This document shows positions 9,011 through 15,472 of a stretch of 15,472 nucleotides of DNA, piece after piece (position 1 is the first letter of the stretch; every line of letters starts with the position of its first letter). Below the pieces are notes generated by a model. The model was given only the letters and a program-made list of their open reading frames with translations. It did not search any database and was not told the origin of the DNA. The stretch is taken from assembly GCA_025356615.1 (NCBI GenBank), contig JANXSH010001064.1, positions 1-15,472 on the forward strand. The letters run 5' to 3'. Source of the stretch: Planctomycetia bacterium (GTDB lineage: Bacteria > Planctomycetota > Planctomycetia > Gemmatales > Gemmataceae). The position numbers and the translations under genes were made by a program.

Positions 9011-10924
9011 TTACAACTTCTCCAACTGCAGCGTGTTGTTGGGCGTGTTGAGTTTCCAGCCAGCCGGGGCAACTGAGAAGTTGGCGATCGGCAGGTTCGA
9101 TGTCAGGAACGTTCGTTTCGTTCCCGACGGCGGGACGAATCCCGGTGCGAGGTTGACCGTCAGGTTGCCGAAGAGCGTCACCGCGCCGGTCACGTTGATC
9201 GCGCCGGAGCCGGTAGCGGTAACATCGACCTGGATCGTCCCGCCTGCGTTGGTCCGGAGGTCGCCGGTGAGGGTGAGGGTGCCGCTCAACTCCAGCGTCC
9301 CGCCGTCCACCCAGAGCGCCCTCGCGTTCGTGATCGTTCCGTTCGCGATCAGCCTGCCGCCGTAAAGGTTGTAGTAGGCATTCGATCCAAGCCCCGGAGC
9401 CGCCAGGTCGATGGCACCCCCGCCGAGATCGACCGTCCCGCCGTACTGGTTGAAGCCCCGCTTGAATTCGGTCGATTTGCCGTTGAGGTTCACCACTCCC
9501 CAGTCCGTGAACGGGACGCTGAACCAGCTCACCCCAGTGCCGATGAAATTGACGGTCCCGGAGGCGGTATTGTCGAACAGCGAGGTGTCGCCATCGGCGC
9601 GGCTCATGCCGTCGATGGAGGCGACCTGGAACACCCCTGTATTGGTCACTTGGGAGCCAGACACATTGATGAGACCCGATACCCATGCCCCGCCGCCAAA
9701 CGTTAGCGTAGAGTTGAACACTGTCAAGGCAGGGCTGTTCCCAGCCATCGGGGCCGTGTTCACGACCGTGATCCAGGCAGCATTCACCGTCGTGGACGAT
9801 AGCCGACCTCGGTCGCTGTACAATCCCCCGTTGAGGACAAACGAACCTGATCCGGTGCCGCGCAAGGAACCGCCGAGGCCATTGCCCCCAATAAGGTTGA
9901 CTTGCGGAGCGACCAGCAGGGTGCCCCACGCCGTAAGCGTCCCGTTCACCTGAACGATGCCCTGCCCCGTGAAACTCGCACCTGTGTCAGCCGTGAAGTT
10001 CCTAAGTACGAGAACGGCGTTCGTTAGAACCACCACATTCGTGTTCGAAGTCGATACGCCGAGGAGGTTGAGATTGCCCACCTGCACGGCGAGTAGACCG
10101 CCGGTAGGCACGCCGGCTACGTTGTTGAGCTTCGAGCGAAAGGTCAAGACTTGGTTGGGATCCACGAGCATCACGTTGAAGAAGCCGTTGTTCGTGAAAT
10201 CCGCGTTCGTAGCGTAGTCGTGGTTGTTCCCGTAGACTTCGAAGTTGCCGTTATTTGTAATCATCGAGGCCGTTCCGGTCGTGATATCACCACGAATCAA
10301 CTGGATTACTCCGTTGTTGGTCACTGCGACACCATCGAGCTTCACGCCAGTATTCAGCGTCATTGAACTATTCGCGTCGATCGTTAGCGAACCGACTCCG
10401 ATTGTAGGGATCGTCGAACTCGAAGCCTCGACGAAGTTGCCCGGCGCGGCCATCGTGCCCGTGATACTCAGTACGCCCGCCCCCAACACCGATGTGCCCG
10501 TCAGGGATACGGTAGTGGCCGTCAGCGTCCGCCCGGCGTTGACCCGAATTGCCTGAGATGATGAGACCATCGCAAGAGTGGCTGAGACCGAGTTCACCGT
10601 CAAGTTCCGGTCCACGGTCACGACGCCGTTATAGTTACTGTTGAGTTGAAGCAAACCGAGGTTCGCGGCCAAACCAGCGTCCGCAATGGGTGTGAGGAAA
10701 TTGGGGTTCAATCCCTGAAACGCGGAGTCGAAGATGACCCGATCGCCTGCCACTGGAGCGACGGCTCCGGCGTAGTTGCCCGCAACGCTCATTAGGCTAC
10801 TGACGGCACCGTTCCAGTTCACTATGGCGGGAGTTATGCGCGTTTCCAGTGACTCCAGATTTAGCCTTGTCCGCCTTGGTGGGGGAGTTTTGGGGAGTTT
10901 GCTAGATATCCAGGGTAGAAGCAT
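9011..10924 (-). CDS. Large exported autotransporter-like beta-strand-repeat protein
   Basis: 637 residues rich in Asn, Thr, Gly, Val and Ala. The N-terminus has a basic stretch (PPPRRTRLN) and then LESLETRITPA, a motif I know from many large exported planctomycete surface proteins. The rest is a series of short beta-strand repeats with recurring TNNG, LTVN, VNGTLTA and GTLELSGTLTLTG phrases, as in autotransporter-associated and filamentous-haemagglutinin-like beta-solenoids. There is no beta-barrel and no visible C-terminal anchor, so release or attachment through the N-terminal motif is inferred. AGGAGG 8 bases upstream of the ATG is an excellent ribosome-binding site, but it sits inside a hairpin. 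No ligand can be inferred; adhesion or a surface coat is possible. Confidence 0.85.
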   Translation of the reverse strand: MLLPWISSKLPKTPPPRRTRLNLESLETRITPAIVNWNGAVSSLMSVAGNYAGAVAPVAGDRVIFDSAFQGLNPNFLTPIADAGLAANLGLLQLNSNYNGVVTVDRNLTVNSVSATLAMVSSSQAIRVNAGRTLTATTVSLTGTSVLGAGVLSITGTMAAPGNFVEASSSTIPTIGVGSLTIDANSSMTLNTGVKLDGVAVTNNGVIQLIRGDITTGTASMITNNGNFEVYGNNHDYATNADFTNNGFFNVMLVDPNQVLTFRSKLNNVAGVPTGGLLAVQVGNLNLLGVSTSNTNVVVLTNAVLVLRNFTADTGASFTGQGIVQVNGTLTAWGTLLVAPQVNLIGGNGLGGSLRGTGSGSFVLNGGLYSDRGRLSSTTVNAAWITVVNTAPMAGNSPALTVFNSTLTFGGGAWVSGLINVSGSQVTNTGVFQVASIDGMSRADGDTSLFDNTASGTVNFIGTGVSWFSVPFTDWGVVNLNGKSTEFKRGFNQYGGTVDLGGGAIDLAAPGLGSNAYYNLYGGRLIANGTITNARALWVDGGTLELSGTLTLTGDLRTNAGGTIQVDVTATGSGAINVTGAVTLFGNLTVNLAPGFVPPSGTKRTFLTSNLPIANFSVAPAGWKLNTPNNTLQLEKL

Positions 10925-10932
10925 GATGCCGA

Positions 10933-10947
10933 CCTCCTAAAAGGAGG
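10933..10947 (-). promoter_or_regulatory. Perfect hairpin sequestering the Shine-Dalgarno of the beta-strand protein
   Basis: On the minus strand CCTCCT pairs perfectly with the Shine-Dalgarno AGGAGG (10933-10938) across a three-base TTT loop. The ATG follows 8 bases later. The anti-Shine-Dalgarno arm would hide the ribosome-binding site when folded, suggesting translational control, perhaps by temperature or a trans factor (inference). A chance origin is possible for a purine-rich six-base site. Confidence 0.45.
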
Positions 10948-11220
10948 AGAAAGTTGTGGATAAGGGTATCGTATCGACTAGCTCGAGTGAAAGATAGGAG
11001 GATTCTCAAAGAATGGGTACTATCCGAAAAAAAACTGTTTCACAGATCCCATCTCGAGCCCAGGGCAATCGCATCAAGAACCCGCAAGTCGTTGAAAATT
11101 AAGGACTTACGGCAGAATCTACTCGCCAGGTCAGTTTCCGTAACTCCTTTTTCGGCAAGCACTTGCGAACTTTATGTCTTCGCCCTGCCTCGAACTTGTT
11201 TATGGATCAATACCTAATCC
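10948..11220. other. AT-richer intergenic region, nothing firm
   Basis: This gap lies between the start of the beta-strand gene and the end of the membrane-protein gene, both on the minus strand. It is visibly less GC-rich than the coding DNA, with A-runs near 11029-11036. A small ATTCT/AGAAT hairpin is at 11002-11014. It must hold the promoter of the beta-strand gene, but I found no convincing -35/-10 pair and no open frame worth calling. Confidence 0.4.
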
Positions 11221-11946
11221 TCAACGTAGGAAGTATTGCCGCGCGACCAAGACGACGAGGACGAACAGCGAGACCAATAGCAACGTCGTACCCACGAGGT
11301 TGCACCAGACCGAGGCGTCGTGGACCGGCGCGGCGGTGCGCTCCAGGCGCTCGCACAAGTCGGATTCCAGGGTGGCGCGGAGGGGGGAATCGTGCGGCTC
11401 CCAGCGGAGCGAGACGTGCTTCATCGAGCCGGACGATTCGACCTCGAGGATGGCGTGCGGCTCACCCGGCTGGGGCTGCGGCATGGGGGAGATCGTCGGG
11501 TCGTTGGCGAACCCGAAGACGAAGAGGTCGCCGGTGCGGATCGGCGACGCGCCGAGCCGCTTGCAGGCGTCTTCGAGGCCCGATTCGACATCAATCGGCT
11601 CGACGTTGTAGATGCAGGTGAGCCGACGCCGGTGCATCAGCATGGCCCCACTGCCGACGACGATGACCAGGAAGTACGCAGCCGCGAGGAGCATCCAGAG
11701 TTCCCGATACCCGTCGAGGTTATCGGGAAGTGAACCTGACTCGCCGAGCAGCCAGACCTTACGCCATCGCTCGTTGAAGCTCGACAGCACGGCAGGCCCG
11801 CCGACGAGAAGGAACCCCGAGCCAGCAAACAGCAGGCCGACGAAGTCCCAGGTGCCGGCGACGACGACCGGCCTGGATTGGCGGTTGACCCACGACAGCG
11901 CGAGGAAATAGAGCGACAGGGGCAAGAGGAAGGCGACGATTATCAA
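11221..11946 (-). CDS. Hypothetical four-helix membrane protein (TTG start)
   Basis: 241 residues that I do not recognise. Hydrophobic segments at about 1-18, 32-54, 84-105 and 214-238 suggest four membrane helices. Between the third and fourth lies a soluble domain of about 105 residues (IYNVEPIDVESGLEDACKRLG and onwards) containing FVFGFANDP and HAILEVESSGSMKHVSLRWE, probably a small alpha/beta or beta fold. The start is a TTG, chosen because GAGGAG lies exactly 8 bases upstream and the first helix begins at once (IIVAFLLPL). The gene diverges from the redoxin/cytochrome gene across 310 bases. No function is proposed. Confidence 0.75.
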   Translation of the reverse strand: MIIVAFLLPLSLYFLALSWVNRQSRPVVVAGTWDFVGLLFAGSGFLLVGGPAVLSSFNERWRKVWLLGESGSLPDNLDGYRELWMLLAAAYFLVIVVGSGAMLMHRRRLTCIYNVEPIDVESGLEDACKRLGASPIRTGDLFVFGFANDPTISPMPQPQPGEPHAILEVESSGSMKHVSLRWEPHDSPLRATLESDLCERLERTAAPVHDASVWCNLVGTTLLLVSLFVLVVLVARQYFLR

Positions 11947-11954
11947 CGACGAGG

Positions 11955-11960
11955 CTCCTC
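11955..11960 (-). promoter_or_regulatory. Shine-Dalgarno GAGGAG supporting a TTG start
   Basis: On the minus strand GAGGAG precedes TTG 11946 by 8 bases. No ATG or GTG lies at a comparable distance, so this site decides the rare start. It is itself part of a short palindrome (CGAGGCTCCTCG). Confidence 0.55.
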
Positions 11961-12256
11961 GGGCGTGGCACGGGATGATAGGACGATTGTAAGGTAATGG
12001 CCGCGACGGGGCGAGAGGGGGATGAGGGGTTCACTTATCAACGGATCCTATCGAGGCGTGATAAACGGTGCGCGAAGATGAACGAGTCCCAACCGTCAAT
12101 CAAGATGAGTGTTCGCTGAAGGGCAAGAGGTGGCAGATTCGCCGCATGACGGATTCACGTCACGCTGCCCTGGCATTCGGTGAAACTTCACGTCTCTTTC
12201 TGGGTATACTATATCCGGTATACGCCTTCGTTCGTTCCTCCGAGGTACTCCACCAG
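11961..12256. other. Divergent intergenic region without a gene
   Basis: The spacer between the membrane-protein gene and the redoxin/copper protein gene. It should hold both promoters. The plus-strand open frame begins at 12068, but codons before 12257 look non-coding and would bury the signal peptide. The one clear pattern is the GGTATAC pair listed separately. A TTATCA/TGATAA inverted pair is present near 12033-12066. Confidence 0.4.
12203..12223. promoter_or_regulatory. Operator-like tandem GGTATAC boxes
   Basis: GGTATAC at 12203-12209 is repeated exactly at 12217-12223, a 14-base period. Each copy contains the palindrome GTATAC. They lie 33-53 bases before the ATG of the redoxin/copper protein gene. 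The first box also contains TATACT, a possible -10 element, though without a good -35. A repressor or activator site is plausible but unproven. Confidence 0.3.
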
Positions 12257-14047
12257 ATGCGACGCGCCATCAGTTCCATTGCGGGGCTTGCCCTCGTCGG
12301 TCTCTGTCTGTTCGGCACCTCTCTCCTCCGGGCCGAGAAAAAAACTGCGGCCCAAACGATCAAGGCGTTCCGGCTCGACGACTCGTCCGGTAAGGCGTGG
12401 GCGCTCGCTGACGCCAAGGACAAGAAGGCCATCGTCGTCTTCTTCCTGGGGACCGAGTGCGTCGTCAACAACCAATACGCCCTCGCCATGACGGACCTCG
12501 CCAAGGAGTACGCGGATAAGGGCGTCGTGTTCGTCGGCATCAACAGCAACGCCCACGACACGCCGACGCTCATCGCCGCCCACATCAAGGAACACAAACT
12601 GCCCTTTCGCGTCCTCAAGGACAGCGGCAACGTCGTAGCCGACGACTTCGGGGCCAAACGAACGCCCGAGGCGTTCGTCCTGTCGCCCGCAGGCAAGGTG
12701 CTGTATCGCGGTCGAATCGACGATCAGATCGGCATCGGCTTCCGCCGCAAGGAGGCGACCCGGCGTGATGTCGCCGTCGCGCTCGACGAGCTTCTTGCGG
12801 GTAAAGCCGTCTCGCAGCCGACCACCGAGGTTTCGGGGTGCCTGATCTCCCGCGCCATCACGCCGAAGGCGACGGGCAAGATCACCTACACGAAGCACAT
12901 CGCCCGCATCTTCCAGGACCGCTGCCAGGAGTGCCATCGGACCGGGCAGGTCGCGCCGATGGCGCTGTCGAAGTACGAAGACGCCCTCTCGTGGCAGGGC
13001 ATGATCGCCGAGGTGGTCAACGACAACCGCATGCCGCCCTGGCACGCCGATCCCAAACACGGGAAGTTCCGCAACGCGCGCGTCCTCACGGCGGACGAGC
13101 GCAAGACACTCCTGGCCTGGATCGAGGACGGTTGTCCCAAGGGCGATCCGAAGGATTTGCCCGCCGAGAAGGTCTGGCCCGAGGGCTGGATGATCGGCAA
13201 GCCCGATGTCGTGTTCGACATGCCCTCTACGTTCACGGTGCCCGCGAAGACTCCCCCCAAAGGCATCTCCTACAAGTATTACTCGGTGAAGACGAACTTC
13301 GACGAGGACCGCTGGGTCCAGGCCGCCGAGGCCCGCCCCGGAGCGCGCGAGGTCGTCCATCACATCATCATCTACGTCCTCGATGGCCGCGTCCGCGGCG
13401 GGGTACGCAATCCCGGCGGCGAGTCCGCCAAGAAGGACGGCATCGGCAACGGCTTCCTGACCGCCTATGCCCCCGGCGACATGCCGCTCATCCTCGAGCC
13501 GGGCCAGGCCAAGAAGCTCCCCAAGGGGGCGACGCTCGTCTTCCAGATGCACTACACGCCTGACGGCATCGAACGCAAGGACCGCTCCTCGGTCGGCCTC
13601 ATCTTCGCCAAGAAAGCGCCGAAGTACGAAGTCCGGACGCGCGGCATCGCCCAGCAAATCTTCCGCATCCCCGCGGGCGAGAAAAACCACGAGGTCGCCT
13701 CGCGGAGCACCTTTGCCGAGAAGGTCGAGTTACTCACCTTGTTGCCGCACATGCACGTTCGCGGCAAGGCTTTCGAGTATGTCGCCACCTACCCCGACGG
13801 GAAGAAGGAGACGCTCCTTTCCGTCCCGCGCTACGACTTCAACTGGCAGAGCAACTATCGGCTCGTGAAGCCGATCACGTTGCCCGCTGGGACGAGGATC
13901 GACTGCACAGCCGTCTTCGACAACAGCGAAGACAACCCGAACAACCCGGATCCGAAGTCGGCGGTCTACTGGGGCGACCAGACCTGGCAGGAGATGATGA
14001 TCGGGTTCGTGGACTATGCCGTGTTGCGCGAAGACGCGAAAAAGTGA
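12257..14047 (+). CDS. Exported redoxin / cytochrome c / PHM-like copper monooxygenase fusion protein
   Basis: About 596 residues. A signal peptide (MRRAISS to about residue 27) sets the start at ATG 12257 rather than further upstream. Domain one (about 30-185) is a thioredoxin-fold redoxin with a single Cys68 (GTEC) and a later conserved-looking Cys195. Domain two (about 205-300) carries the heme motif Cys223-Gln-Glu-Cys226-His227 and an MPPWHAD segment. Domain three (about 315-595) resembles ascorbate-dependent type II copper monooxygenases of the PHM/DBH kind. It has His368-His369 (VHH) and His432 (QMHY) for one copper, and His498-x-His500 (HMH) and a Met in EMM at about 580 for the other. 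All expected copper ligands are present. It probably acts in the periplasm on an unknown substrate, with electrons arriving through heme or thiols (inference). Confidence 0.9.
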   Translation: MRRAISSIAGLALVGLCLFGTSLLRAEKKTAAQTIKAFRLDDSSGKAWALADAKDKKAIVVFFLGTECVVNNQYALAMTDLAKEYADKGVVFVGINSNAHDTPTLIAAHIKEHKLPFRVLKDSGNVVADDFGAKRTPEAFVLSPAGKVLYRGRIDDQIGIGFRRKEATRRDVAVALDELLAGKAVSQPTTEVSGCLISRAITPKATGKITYTKHIARIFQDRCQECHRTGQVAPMALSKYEDALSWQGMIAEVVNDNRMPPWHADPKHGKFRNARVLTADERKTLLAWIEDGCPKGDPKDLPAEKVWPEGWMIGKPDVVFDMPSTFTVPAKTPPKGISYKYYSVKTNFDEDRWVQAAEARPGAREVVHHIIIYVLDGRVRGGVRNPGGESAKKDGIGNGFLTAYAPGDMPLILEPGQAKKLPKGATLVFQMHYTPDGIERKDRSSVGLIFAKKAPKYEVRTRGIAQQIFRIPAGEKNHEVASRSTFAEKVELLTLLPHMHVRGKAFEYVATYPDGKKETLLSVPRYDFNWQSNYRLVKPITLPAGTRIDCTAVFDNSEDNPNNPDPKSAVYWGDQTWQEMMIGFVDYAVLREDAKK

Positions 14048-14059
14048 TGGCTTAAAACG

Positions 14060-14098
14060 ACTTACGTCGATGGCTTTTTTCGGACCGTCGACGTAAGT
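14060..14098. terminator. Hairpin terminator between convergent genes
   Basis: Bases 14060-14073 pair with 14085-14098 over 14 positions, one of them G-T, around an 11-base loop. It sits 13 bases after the redoxin/copper gene stop and 23 bases beyond the end of the minus-strand small gene. Read on the minus strand, a TTTT tract follows after two bases, so it may serve both genes. The plus side lacks a T-run. Confidence 0.65.
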
Positions 14099-14120
14099 TC
14101 CATGTCCCTATAGGGGAACT

Positions 14121-14357
14121 TCATTCATCCAGTCCCCCGCTCAGAAGGGCCTCCTCCGCAGCAGGGACGGACGAAATCACACAATCGGAGGGGTCGTATC
14201 CGGCCGACGCGACTTCGGCGACGACCTTCAGGGGGTCGTCATTCGCGGCGAGGATCCTCTTCCCGTCTGGACTCCAGGCGACGTACTTCCCCGCGTACCT
14301 TTCCAGCTCGCGAGGGGCGACCTGTTTGCGGTTCTCCAGGAATTCTTTCATGTCCAT
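14121..14357 (-). CDS. DUF5678-like small protein, orphan copy
   Basis: 78 residues. The core LERYAGKYVAWSPDGKRILAA and the later AGYDP resemble the small DUF5678 family (Leu-Glu-x-Tyr-x-Gly-x-(Y/W)-Val-Ala, then a Gly-x-x-(I/V)-(L/V)-A turn). The function of that family is unknown to me. ATG 14357 is chosen because GGAG lies 7 bases upstream, in the same layout as its paralog at 14645. The two paralogs share the YVAWSPDG core, an N-terminal EF--N and an AGYDP segment but differ at both ends. This copy has no protease gene behind it. It starts 32 bases after the end of a membrane-protein fragment on the same strand. Confidence 0.75.
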   Translation of the reverse strand: MDMKEFLENRKQVAPRELERYAGKYVAWSPDGKRILAANDDPLKVVAEVASAGYDPSDCVISSVPAAEEALLSGGLDE

Positions 14358-14389
14358 GATCCGACTCCAGGGGCGACTTTCCCACAATA

Positions 14390-14495
14390 TCACATCCCGA
14401 AGAACGGCACCGGCAGCGTGAAGGCGTGTTGCTCGTACAGGCTCCAGATGCCGTTCCAGCTGGTGAACTGCGTGAAGTAGACGACCAGCACATAG
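14390..14495 (-). repeat. Direct repeat, copy 1 of 2 (partner 15367-15472)
   Basis: These 106 bases match 15367-15472 at 103 positions, in the same orientation and offset by 977 bases. The match begins exactly at the stop codon of the encoded frame and runs to the window edge, so its full length is unknown. All three differences fall at third codon positions. Confidence 0.9.
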
Positions 14496-14530
14496 AACGC
14501 CACGGCGGGCAGCAGGGAGAGCCAGCCCAT
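14390..14530 (-). pseudogene. 46-codon C-terminal fragment of an unrecognised membrane protein
   Basis: The frame ATG 14530 to TGA 14390 begins MGWLSLLPAVAFYVLVVYF, a hydrophobic helix, and ends LPVPFFGM. A stop (TAA) lies two codons before the ATG and there is no ribosome-binding site, so it reads as the tail of a longer gene rather than a free peptide. Its last 35 codons are almost identical to the gene entering from the right edge of the window (15367-15472). I do not recognise the family; several aromatic residues (FTSWNGIWSLYEQH) lie after the helix. A short gene that still works is possible, because the three differences from the other copy are all silent. Confidence 0.55.
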
Positions 14531-14574
14531 CCGTTATCAGCAGGGAAGGCGATGGCGATGGCCGACTATACTCA

Positions 14575-14603
14575 TTGGAATCACTCCGCAATTCAGCTAG
14601 GAT
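14575..14603 (+). promoter_or_regulatory. Promoter candidate for the small-protein/protease operon
   Basis: TTGGAA at 14575-14580 and TAGGAT at 14598-14603 are spaced by 17 bases, each matching four of six consensus positions. The inferred start, near 14610, gives a leader of about 35 bases that carries the Shine-Dalgarno hairpin. Confidence 0.4.
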
Positions 14604-14624
14604 GTACACACCCGATTACCCTAC

Positions 14625-14639
14625 GACTCCTGCGGAGTC
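14625..14639 (+). promoter_or_regulatory. Hairpin enclosing the Shine-Dalgarno of the DUF5678-like gene
   Basis: GACTCC (14625-14630) pairs perfectly with GGAGTC (14634-14639) across a TGC loop. The GGAG ribosome-binding site lies in the right arm, 7 bases before ATG 14645. It resembles the arrangement in front of the beta-strand protein gene. Control of translation is an inference. Confidence 0.45.
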
Positions 14640-14644
14640 CTGTC

Positions 14645-14902
14645 ATGATCGACATCAATGAGTTCCGCCGCAACCAAAGCCTCTTCCCGCGCGCCGAGTT
14701 GGAAAAATACAACGGGCAATACGTCGCTTGGAGTCCTGACGGGACGCGCGTCCTCGCCGCCCATGCGAACCCGGCGCGAGTAGACGACATGGTGAGCGAG
14801 GCAGGGTACGATCCTGCCGAAATCCTCGTCAGTCTGGTGGCCGTTCCAGAAGAAATCGCATGGAGCGGTTGGTCCGTGCCCGAGGATGTGTACCCGTCAT
14901 GA
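14645..14902 (+). CDS. DUF5678-like small protein coupled to a protease
   Basis: 85 residues with the core LEKYNGQYVAWSPDGTRVLAA and AGYDP, clearly a paralog of the minus-strand gene at 14121-14357. The C-terminus differs (EEIAWSGWSVPEDVYPS). The start is ATG 14645, with GGAG 7 bases upstream inside a small hairpin; an in-frame open stretch further upstream overlaps the membrane-protein fragment and is ignored. Its TGA overlaps the ATG of the protease gene (ATGA), so the two are translated together, probably in balanced amounts. A role as partner, substrate or inhibitor of the protease is an inference. DUF5678 assignment is from motif memory and only moderately sure. Confidence 0.8.
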   Translation: MIDINEFRRNQSLFPRAELEKYNGQYVAWSPDGTRVLAAHANPARVDDMVSEAGYDPAEILVSLVAVPEEIAWSGWSVPEDVYPS

Positions 14903-15357
14903 TCGTCCGCTACACTGCCTGCCCGGTGCGTTCGGCGGTCCCTGCACTCGGCGGATCGCTCGTCTTGCCGCGCCCGATCCTTGCCGTTCAGATTATCGGC
15001 CCTTCCGGTGCCCGCCTCCGTGATGGCCTGCTCGACACCGGCGCGGACGAGACTGTCCTCGATCCATCCGTGGCCCCCCTTGTTGGCATCGATCTGAGCC
15101 GGGCATTCGAGCGTGAGGTCAACCTCGTCGGCAGAGGACGAATTCGTTGTCTCTACGCGCCTGTCGAGTTGAAGATCACGGATGGCATTTCGGAAACGTA
15201 TCGGTGGAATGCAATCGTCGGTTTCGCCCCGTTTCCACTCCTCCGCAGCCTCCTCGGGTTTGGCGGGTTCTTGCAATTCTTCGACGTTACCTTTCGCGGG
15301 GCCGATGAAGAAGTAGTCCTGCTGCCGAACGCGAACTTCTCGGGTCGGGTCTGTTGA
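14899..15357 (+). CDS. Retropepsin-like aspartic protease
   Basis: 152 residues of the retroviral-type single-domain aspartic protease fold. The catalytic motif is LLDTGADETVLDP with Asp46-Thr47-Gly48-Ala49. A flap-like segment follows (NLVGRGRIRCLYAPVEL). The second conserved hydrophobic-Gly region reads LLRSLLGFGGFLQFFDVTF (about 113-131), as in bacterial clan AA proteases. One DTG per chain implies that the active form is a dimer. No signal peptide is evident, so it is probably cytoplasmic. The start is the ATG that overlaps the preceding stop; an upstream in-frame start at 14860 would lie wholly within the small gene. It ends 9 bases short of the converging membrane-protein gene. The substrate is unknown; the coupled small protein is an obvious candidate. 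Confidence 0.85.
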   Translation: MIVRYTACPVRSAVPALGGSLVLPRPILAVQIIGPSGARLRDGLLDTGADETVLDPSVAPLVGIDLSRAFEREVNLVGRGRIRCLYAPVELKITDGISETYRWNAIVGFAPFPLLRSLLGFGGFLQFFDVTFRGADEEVVLLPNANFSGRVC

Positions 15358-15366
15358 ATCCGCCTT

Positions 15367-15472
15367 TCACATCCCGAAGAACGGCACCGGCAGTGTGAAG
15401 GCATGTTGCTCGTACAGGCTCCAGATGCCGTTCCAGCTGGTGAACTGCGTGAAGTAGACCACCAGCACATAG
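15367..15472 (-). CDS. C-terminal end of a membrane protein gene, cut by window edge (repeat copy 2)
   Basis: The last 34 codons and stop of a minus-strand gene that continues beyond the right edge. The tail YVLVVYFTQFTSWNG to LPVPFFGM is the same as in the fragment at 14390-14530. This copy is likely the parent gene, since the other has no coding DNA upstream. Family and function cannot be told from this tail. Confidence 0.6.
   Translation of the reverse strand, partial: YVLVVYFTQFTSWNGIWSLYEQHAFTLPVPFFGM

Noticed and set aside
12131..12146. Weak sigma54-like TGGCAG-N5-CCGCA upstream of the copper protein gene
   Set aside because: GG and GC have the proper spacing, but the flanking bases fit poorly; in GC-rich DNA this is expected by chance.
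12068..12256. Upstream extension of the redoxin/copper protein by 63 codons
   Set aside because: It would place a typical signal peptide in the middle of the protein; the added codons resemble nothing.

Overview
The window looks like a high-GC planctomycete chromosome, probably of the Gemmata/Isosphaera kind. I infer this from gene content: an FHA-GAF-sigma54 activator, a DUF1559 remnant, a redoxin/cytochrome c/copper-monooxygenase fusion, a CxxCH-bearing squalene-cyclase-like protein, and a large exported beta-strand protein with an N-terminal LESLETR-PA motif. No RNA genes, CRISPR arrays or intact transposase genes are visible. Gene order is loose, mostly single genes on alternating strands, with one clear operon near the right end.

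Left third (1-5560): the end of a small membrane protein converges on a sigma54-dependent regulator (minus). Diverging from it is a family-39 type membrane glycosyltransferase (plus). Its stop codon is followed at once by a 100-base imperfect inverted repeat bounded by TA, which resembles a miniature mobile element or a large terminator. Next comes an exported squalene-cyclase-like repeat protein with a heme-attachment motif.

Middle (5780-11946): a tandem class II aldolase has an intact first domain and a second domain that has lost all four catalytic or zinc positions. It is followed by a scar where two 5'-truncated genes, DUF1559 (minus) and NhaA (plus), meet head to head. Then three minus-strand genes follow: a secreted beta-propeller protein, a 637-residue autotransporter-like beta-strand protein whose Shine-Dalgarno sequence lies in a perfect hairpin, and a four-helix membrane protein starting at TTG.

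Right third (12257-15472): an exported redoxin / cytochrome c / PHM-like copper monooxygenase protein retains all expected copper ligands. Beyond a shared hairpin terminator lies a compact accessory region. It holds two diverged copies of a small DUF5678-like protein on opposite strands, one of them translationally coupled (ATGA) to a retropepsin-like aspartic protease. It also holds two near-identical copies of the last codons of an unrecognised membrane protein, one a 46-codon fragment and one running off the window. This small-protein/protease cassette between duplicated gene ends is the best candidate here for an undescribed system.
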